Origin: Balanoglossus misakiensis
Taxonomy: Eukaryota; Hemichordata
Length of the DNA: 64,000 bases
Direction: 5' to 3'
Assembly (NCBI GenBank): GCA_040954595.2
Contig: CM082577.2
Location: forward strand, 16,244,001-16,308,000
Made by a program: the position numbers and the translations under genes. This document shows, one piece after another, positions 57,780 to 64,000 of this stretch (position 1 is its first letter; each line of letters begins with the position of its first letter). The notes under the pieces were generated by a model. It had not been told where the DNA came from, did not search any database, and saw only the letters and a list, made by a program, of their open reading frames with translations.

Positions 57780-58165
57780 ATTTTTTTCTCAATTTTCTTA
57801 GTTCTTAGTTTAGTTTAGTTATATTGCATTTCCCAGTTCATTTTCATTATCATATTTCATAGTTTAGATCAGTATTAGTTAGATATAGAATTAGTTTTTT
57901 TTTTCATTCAGTTATCGTTTACAGTTGCCTTTCTTTCAAATTTCTTAGTTATTTAGCTCAGATAGATTAGTTTATTATATTAGTTCCGTTTATTATTAGA
58001 TTTCTTAGTTAGTAAATTTTCTTATTTCTGATTAGTATTAGCAGTATAGCAGTTTAGTAAGTAAGTTAGATAGTTAGCTACTTAGTATTAGTAAGTTAGT
58101 TAGATAGTTACTTAGTTAGTTAGTTAGTTACTTAGTTAGTTAGCTTCTTAGTTGTAGTGTCAGTA
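57780..58165. repeat. Degenerate TTAG/TTAGT simple repeat
   Basis: TTAGTTAGTTAG runs, with GATAGTTA interruptions, dominate this stretch, strongest at 58,060-58,150. It is T-rich and non-coding, directly upstream of the cyclin-like exons. Confidence 0.85.
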
Positions 58166-58998
58166 TTACTTTTTCTTCGGTAGTGTTGCTGTCCCTGGGC
58201 CAAAGGATTGAAGTAAGTATTTATATATTGTTAATGATTTTTCCTTGTGTTTGCGCACAACTTCTATTGGGTAGCTGCCAGGGCCTTGTATCATATGTTC
58301 TGGTTCGCGTTGTGCATGACACATCTGTCTTGTACCAAGAGAATCCATAAGCAGGTAGGTTGTATAGAAAGAACGAGGTACACTGTACACCATGAAAAGA
58401 TCCACATGGAGGACAACCGCCAAACGAGTATAAATTACAATCTGTACAAGCGCTTTCAATTTGTCTTTTCCAATACGATTGCTAGAAAACCCACGTCTGC
58501 TATTGTCATTTTCATGAACGTTTAAGGTCTACCCATAGCTCAGTCAAATGAATTAAAATTGAATGGTAGACAACAATTGAATAGCCAACGCACTAAATTT
58601 CGAGATAAACTCTGTTGAATATGTTCACCCATTGGGAAAACGGAAAACTGTTGCCTTTGTAGTTTTTTTTTATTATGATCGACTAATCTCACGGCCTTGA
58701 ATTTCAAAACCAAGCACGCTTTAATTACCAGGCACTAATAAACAATCAGTGTTGAAAAACACGTTTTGAGACATTTTGTCACTCCATGTATTAGTTACAC
58801 TTCAGTAGCTTGCGGAATGGTTTTGGAGTTGGACTGCATTTGAAATATTCAAGCTTTGAATGGAATATTGTGGGTCTTTCAGGATGTTACCCAACATGCA
58901 CTGTGAACTGCCATTGTGATTTTGGGGGTTTTCTCTAGAAGGGATTTAACTGTTTACAAAGATTCATGGTGTGTAACTGGTATTGTTTCTTCCACCAG

Positions 58999-60815
58999 GA
59001 ACATGTGCCGGCGTGGTACAGCATGAACCCGCAACTGACACCGAGGGACCATTATCATAGAGCGATATGCGATGACTGGATGTACGATGTGTCATCGGAA
59101 GAGCCTGACACAGTATACACAGCTGTGTGGTATTTTGACAATTTCATCGCAAGGTGCCGGGCGTTTCATGTGGAATTGAAGCAATTGGTTGCTGCGACCA
59201 GCCTTTTTACCGCTAGGTAAGGCATCAGTCTGTATTAATTTACTTTCATTAATTGGGTGTGTTTGGTTTTGTTGCGTAAATTCTGTAAGATTGTGCACCT
59301 TGGCAGTAATGCGATAATGGGTTTCTTAAATCATTTACCCCAAGGGAGGTTTGCAAAATGGAACTGTTGATAATGAAATTATTAGATTTTAATTTATCAA
59401 GTTCCAGTGACAACCTTCCTTGGGTGTTTATGAGAATTGTATCCCCTGGTAAAACCTGAAACCAGAGAAGTTGTGCAGGTAAGACTTTTGGATTGAAAAC
59501 ATTTAAGTCTGATGTGACAGATATGATAAAAAAATTAGTCAAAATAAAACAAGCATTCTCGAAAATTATACATGCTTCATGTTTGTGTCAAAATAGTAAG
59601 ATTCATCTAAACTTGGGCTTTATAACTGTAGTATCAAAATCATTTTCTTTGTTAACTTCCAACAACATCTAACTTTTTAATCTTATTTTCTGTCTTAGAT
59701 GTTAGTAGGTTGGCATAATTGTCTGTATACATGACTTGATTAATTTTTCATTTCGTTGTAGTATCTGGCAGACGTCACCCTACTGTCCATGGATGTACGC
59801 CAGCAGTACCAGCCCCACCACATTGCGGAGGGGTGTGTGCTGCTGGCTGCGAATGTAACACAGGATCCACTGAATGTAAGTTTCTTTGGAACTTCTTGTT
59901 GTTATTTTACCTGGCAATTATATACCTTTGTTATTAACTTGCAATAAAAACAAAACGAACACTCAGTTTATATCAATTAAGTCTTGTTTTAAAGCATCCG
60001 GTGACTGAACATGGAATACTACAAAAGAGATGATAGTGAAAGGGAATATAATTTAAATGCAAGGAGCATGTTAGTGGTAGATCATTAACACTTTTTGTTA
60101 TGCAAGATTGAGTATCACTTACATATTGTCATTATTGTTTTATTACAGGAAGCTGATTACTTGGCGGAGCCCATGGAGGCGAATAGATGCCAAGTGCTTC
60201 ATCAAACCATTTCCATAATGGAGGTCAATGCTAGGGAGCTCAGTGAGAGAGCGATATCTTCCAAGCATGCTCAGTAAGTAGAGAGTTTACATACTCCTCA
60301 CAGATTCCTTTTTGAGTTTGTATTGTGTATCAGATATTGCACAAAATGTGTCGCATCCATGCATTCAGTGTGTGTGTGGGGGGGGGGGTCAGTTTCTAAA
60401 CCTCTCAGTGAACTGGAAATAGTCTATATTAAGTTTTCCTTGCAGGCAATGTGATGGGCACAAAAAGAATGTCGAAACGAGAATTTGTCTCTTGCCACTG
60501 GGCTTCTCGGAGTATGACACCTGGACTCCATGAGAACACTTTCCTTTGATTTTTAACTTTGCTTGCTGGGCACACATTTTATCTAAAATACAAAATCAAT
60601 GAGATAGTGAAAATACAATCTGAATGTACGGTAGAAATCAGGTTTTCAGCGTAAAGAGTCACTTCCTGCATGGAATTTGATTGCCATTACGTTCCCGATG
60701 AATAAATTAGTTGGATCAACATGTTAATGTATGCAGCTGTACAGCTGTTCTAGATGCATCAATATTCGTAACTTTATTTTTTTTAACCAACAGATGTCTC
60801 CGGTTCATGCCATAA
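58999..60815 (+). pseudogene. Cyclin-box gene with frameshifts
   Basis: Exon 58,999-59,216 encodes RAICDDWMYDVSSEEPDTVY, AVWYFDNFIARCRAF and KQLVAATSLFTAR, a cyclin N-terminal fold. A segment at 59,310-59,440 reads CDNGFLKSFTPREVCKMELL and MKLLDFNLSSSSDNLPWVF, the next cyclin helices. LVKPETREVVQ leads to a CAG|GTAAGA donor at 59,481 in another frame. Exon 59,762-59,875 (YLADVTLLSMDVRQQ, HHIAEGCVLLA) is the C-terminal fold. Exons 60,149-60,273 and 60,794-60,815 finish the protein. Two apparent frameshifts and a missing KxEE segment break the 59.3-kb exon. A/B-type cyclins activate CDKs. Upstream exons were not found. Assembly indels are an alternative to true decay. Confidence 0.6.
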
Positions 60816-60899
60816 AGAAGATACCACGGATTTAAGTAAAATCTGTGTTGTGTCACAGATGCTTTTTGTGAACACACCGAGGTGGTCTTCACTAGCCCC

Positions 60900-61430
60900 A
60901 CCTCCATTTCCTTGACCAATCAGCGCCGTTGGTGCTGTCCTTTACTGCTTCGTTTCTGACCAATCAGCTTGGTCTGTGCCCACGGCCCTTAGCGTCAGAC
61001 TGGCCGTCCTTTGTTTCCCTACTCATTCATTCATTCTTGCAGTTCTCTGCTCGAGCCAGGTCATGTCGTCTTTCCCACCTCCACCCCGTTCTTCCACCTT
61101 TCCTTTCTCCCTTCATTCCTGCGGTCTGCCTTGGATTTCATCCTGACCCCCATCTCTCGGGAAGTGCACAACCTCCCTCACATTTCGGCCTGTCAGGATG
61201 GATTCACCCACAGGGCCAGGTTCGACCGCTTGACTGAAGAGGCCCCCTCACATTTTTAGATTACCATTTTTATTTGAATAGCTAGACTAGTGTATTTTAG
61301 TTTTATTGTTCATTTATTGACACTTGCGTTTTTCTCTGTATTTTATTAAGTTTTGTTAAGCGAGTTTCTTGTTCGGGTATTAAAAGCCTTACTTTTACCT
61401 CAATCCAGTGTGGTGTGTTTCACAAATTTG
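60900..61430 (+). other. Pyrimidine-rich segment ending in an ATTAAA signal
   Basis: The region after the cyclin-like gene is C and T rich (TCATTCATTCATTC, CTTTCTCCCTTCATTCC) and ends with GGTATTAAAAGCC (near 61,377) followed by a TG-rich stretch (TGTGGTGTGT). It may be a terminal repeat or UTR. No protein family fits its frames. Confidence 0.3.
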
Positions 61431-62066
61431 ACTTTCATTTTATTGTTTTTTTTTGTATTTTTCTTGTTTTTAAAATTTACTTGAATGTTTTTTGTTAAAA
61501 TAAATATTTTTAATGAAACCTTGAACTTTGCCTACCTGAATCTTTAAAGCCCCATTAGCTTTGCAAACTTAGTAGTATATATATCTACATTGATTAATGG
61601 CACAACAAAGTCACAGTTTTTGACCTTTTGAGTTCTGCTGCCAGCAATGTGAAGCTTATCAAATTACCTGTTTGTCCAGCATCCATTTGTCAACATTCGC
61701 AATTGCCTTTCTCTAAAACTGTTACTCCGTTGCTTTGGTATACAATTTCAAATCTGGTGACATTTGCATTATTTTATTTTGCGGGGAACCATTTGCTATT
61801 TTTGGTCAAAAAGTCTATTTCGCAGAAGCTACTTATTGTGGTAGAATTTGCCTAAGGTTGACATCCACCTTAAGTTTTTTTTAACTCAAAAAAGTATAAA
61901 TAAAAAAAAGAACAATCTGATCCTGGCAATCGAAAGCTTTGTATATTGTGAGAAAATACCTCCCATTGGAATTTTGAATTTCACTTTTGTTTTCGAACAA
62001 TGAGTCTTTAAAGTGTAAGGTTTTCGCATAAATTATCACCTTATGTGCTGATTTGATGGCGGTACA

Positions 62067-62275
62067 TACTGTAAAACACTTTATTTTCGCGAGCAATAAA
62101 TTTCCGCGAAATACGCGAGAGCCAAAATAGCGTGAAAATAAAAAGTCGCATAATTTTTTTAAGATAACGATGCAGTGAATGAAATAAGAGAACGCGAAAA
62201 TTAATACTCGCGAAACAGTAGCCTCTCTGGATATCACGAAAATTCTAACTCGCGAAAATAAAGTGTTTTACAGTA
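62067..62275. repeat. TIR MITE with CGCGAAAATA ends
   Basis: TACTGTAAAACACTTTATTT at the left is inverted as AAATAAAGTGTTTTACAGTA at the right, and pairing extends into TTCGCGAG/CTCGCGAA. The interior repeats CGCGAAA words. The TA at each outer edge may be the target duplication, as in Tc1/mariner-type MITEs. Confidence 0.9.
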
Positions 62276-62279
62276 CATG

Positions 62280-63570
62280 TACATGTATTGTTTCCTTCTT
62301 CAGGCCAAACATCACAACAATCTGTTCACGCGTTGCTCAGTTACACTCTTTTTAAGTTGCACACCTAAGCCAAAAACGTAACACAAAAAACAAATGATTT
62401 ATGTGAACGGCACTTTAAGTTGAAAAAACGACCAAAAAAGTACCTCTTGAGACTAAGTTATTTTCACCTAAGACGTTTTGCAAGTTCATAAATTGGGGGA
62501 AAATCGGAAAAAACTCCACCATAAATGGACAGAGTACAATAATTAGCTTGGTTTATTTATACAGCAAACACAGGACCGTTAATCCACTACTGACAGCTTC
62601 TCCAAATGACACTACCAGTTTGTCCGTTATGTACATACACTTTTGGAAGCCTATTTTAATCTTATCTGCTTACTCCTACAAAACGTTTTGTAGAAAATTG
62701 TACATTTGTGGTTGCTTCATTGCCCGGAGTCTGGCTCATTAGTCTACGTTACGGAAAATGATGATGGAAGAGACAGTTCACAATCATGCTGGAAGTTGCT
62801 TGACAAAGCCGCCTGTTAAACTTCATGTTTCATAGCCGAAAATTTATGCATAGGCATCGTTTGTTTCATCAACCGATTTCATGCATTACATTAGTTGTTT
62901 AGTTTATCGTCGGTTGCGACGTTGAAGGGTACACCAGCACATGTACGTAGTCTTCTTGAGACAAACAGCACTTGAAACAAATCGTCCAATAACCGGGTTT
63001 TGTAAAAAAGTCTCTGTTCTAGTGCAAAGGTTTTCCGTCACCATTTCAGTGTTCACTTTTAGTCTGATCTATTTCATCATAGGAAAATATTAACCCTTCC
63101 AGTTGGCATTTGAAATCTAATCATGCTTTGTTTTTTCTTATAAGATATTTAAGCTATAACCCCAACCTCGGGCAGGTACATGTATACACAAATTTTCTGT
63201 ACAACTCACGGCATACAGCATGAGCCGTTGGGCAAGTCATGTATGTGGCCGATTGTACCCAGATTGCAAAAGGGGTCATTACTATTATATCACAAAATAC
63301 CACAAATGAGATTGTGTCATTCCAATTTCATCAGAATTGTTTTCTAATGTAACAGCAACAAAACTGGGTCAGGTAGTCCGTGGTGAAGTGTAATAAAAAT
63401 CATTACTGGATTCTAATATTTTTGGGAGAAATTATACCAAAGAAAAATAGGTAAATTTCACCAACATTTGAAAAAGTCTGATTAGAGTCACCACATGAAA
63501 AATGCATCTATATCAAGTTTCAAATCAAAGCTATCCATCTGTAATGGCTACATTATATTAATGTCAACAG
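62280..63570. other. No gene seen
   Basis: AT-rich sequence without coding character or clear repeats. An ATTACATGTACATGTA-type word precedes it. Confidence 0.45.
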
Positions 63571-63936
63571 GTAAAGATTGGAATGGTCAGCTCCATCTTT
63601 GAAGTCAAGCTAGACAGACATCGAAACAGAGGCCTGGTACAGATCCAGGAGTACACTGTACAACAAGAATTCGATGATCTGTTTGGATGTCAGGTTGTAC
63701 ACCGGGGAAGGAGCTGCAAATTAGTACCACCGCAAAACATCATGCAAATGGTCAGCGTCATACACGACTGTTGTGGTGGACATTGCCACCTACAGCTTTT
63801 GAATAAAGTATTTCTAATAGAAAGAAACAACTTGAGACGCCTTAAAAGCGTCTTCAAATGTAATGCCAATCATAATGTATATCAACTTAACCGATTTAGG
63901 TTCACACACCTTAAAAAGACATACGGGGGTGACTAG
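63571..63936 (+). CDS. Terminal exon of an unrecognised gene
   Basis: After the acceptor TGTCAACAG the frame runs 121 codons to TGA: VKIGMVSSIFEVKLDRHRNR, FGCQVVHRGRSCKLVPPQNI, then VSVIHDCCGGHCHL and VYQLNRFRFTHLKK. The HDCxxxHC cluster could bind zinc. I have the impression of similar tails in transposon-linked invertebrate proteins, but cannot name a family. Earlier exons were not found within the preceding 2 kb. Confidence 0.45.
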   Translation, partial: VKIGMVSSIFEVKLDRHRNRGLVQIQEYTVQQEFDDLFGCQVVHRGRSCKLVPPQNIMQMVSVIHDCCGGHCHLQLLNKVFLIERNNLRRLKSVFKCNANHNVYQLNRFRFTHLKKTYGGD

Positions 63937-64000
63937 TGGAAATGTCTGTCTTACAATTCTCCATGACAGTTACTGTACACAGTGAATCAGAGCATGCTGT

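Noticed and set aside
60929-61259. Overlapping frames of 102 and 82 residues rich in Pro, Ser and His
   Set aside because: They result from pyrimidine-rich sequence; both overlapping frames look alike, as expected for low-complexity DNA.

Overview
Eukaryotic nuclear DNA from an animal, most likely a marine invertebrate. The evidence is an AT-rich base composition, GT-AG introns, a TDP-43 N-terminal-domain exon, intron-bearing DNA transposons, a non-LTR retrotransposon and many foldback MITEs. I cannot fix the phylum from this window. There are no prokaryotic features.

Layout. 1-1.6 kb: minus-strand first exon of a gene with a TDP-43-type N-terminal domain, possibly spliced to an exon at the left edge. 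2.3-4.2 kb: broken copy of an uncharacterised transposase-like gene. 4.2-8.75 kb: hairpins, then three diverged tandem copies of a long repeat carrying at least nine DR1-type nuclear-receptor motifs. 8.75-10.6 kb: no gene seen. 11.1-12.7 kb: a piggyBac transposase with one frameshift, beside a perfect 56-bp inverted repeat. 13.5-27.6 kb: a ten-exon gene whose splice phases all agree, encoding a Ginger/GIN1-type DD35E integrase, a GPY/F motif, a Ulp1-like cysteine protease and a PHD finger. Its first intron holds a 7.9-kb minisatellite and its 3' flank holds a complex tandem repeat. 29-37 kb: short repeats, TIR elements, weak exon candidates and a decayed Harbinger-type (DDE_4) transposase.

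37,455-48,096 is a 10.6-kb transposon that I could delimit to the base. It has about 290-bp terminal inverted repeats (four differences between arms) and a 5-bp target duplication, CACAA. It carries a divergent hAT-like transposase with a long coiled coil, and a separate four-exon BEN-domain gene. Each TIR contains helically phased TTCAGA motifs and a short first exon with a splice donor. A LINE (ORF1 and ORF2) lies inside it, as does a MITE.

48.6-56.5 kb: a seven-exon gene with phase-consistent splicing, encoding a 252-residue protein with an RPA-like OB fold. A truncated PIF1 helicase fragment and unresolved coding-like segments lie in its long intron. 59-60.8 kb: a cyclin-box gene with good splice sites but two apparent frameshifts. 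61-64 kb: a MITE and the last exon of an unrecognised gene.

Overall this is a transposon-dense accessory region in which most recognisable genes belong to DNA transposons or derive from them. The clearest undescribed system is the BEN plus hAT-like 10.6-kb element. The multi-domain Ginger-type gene is the best preserved coding unit.
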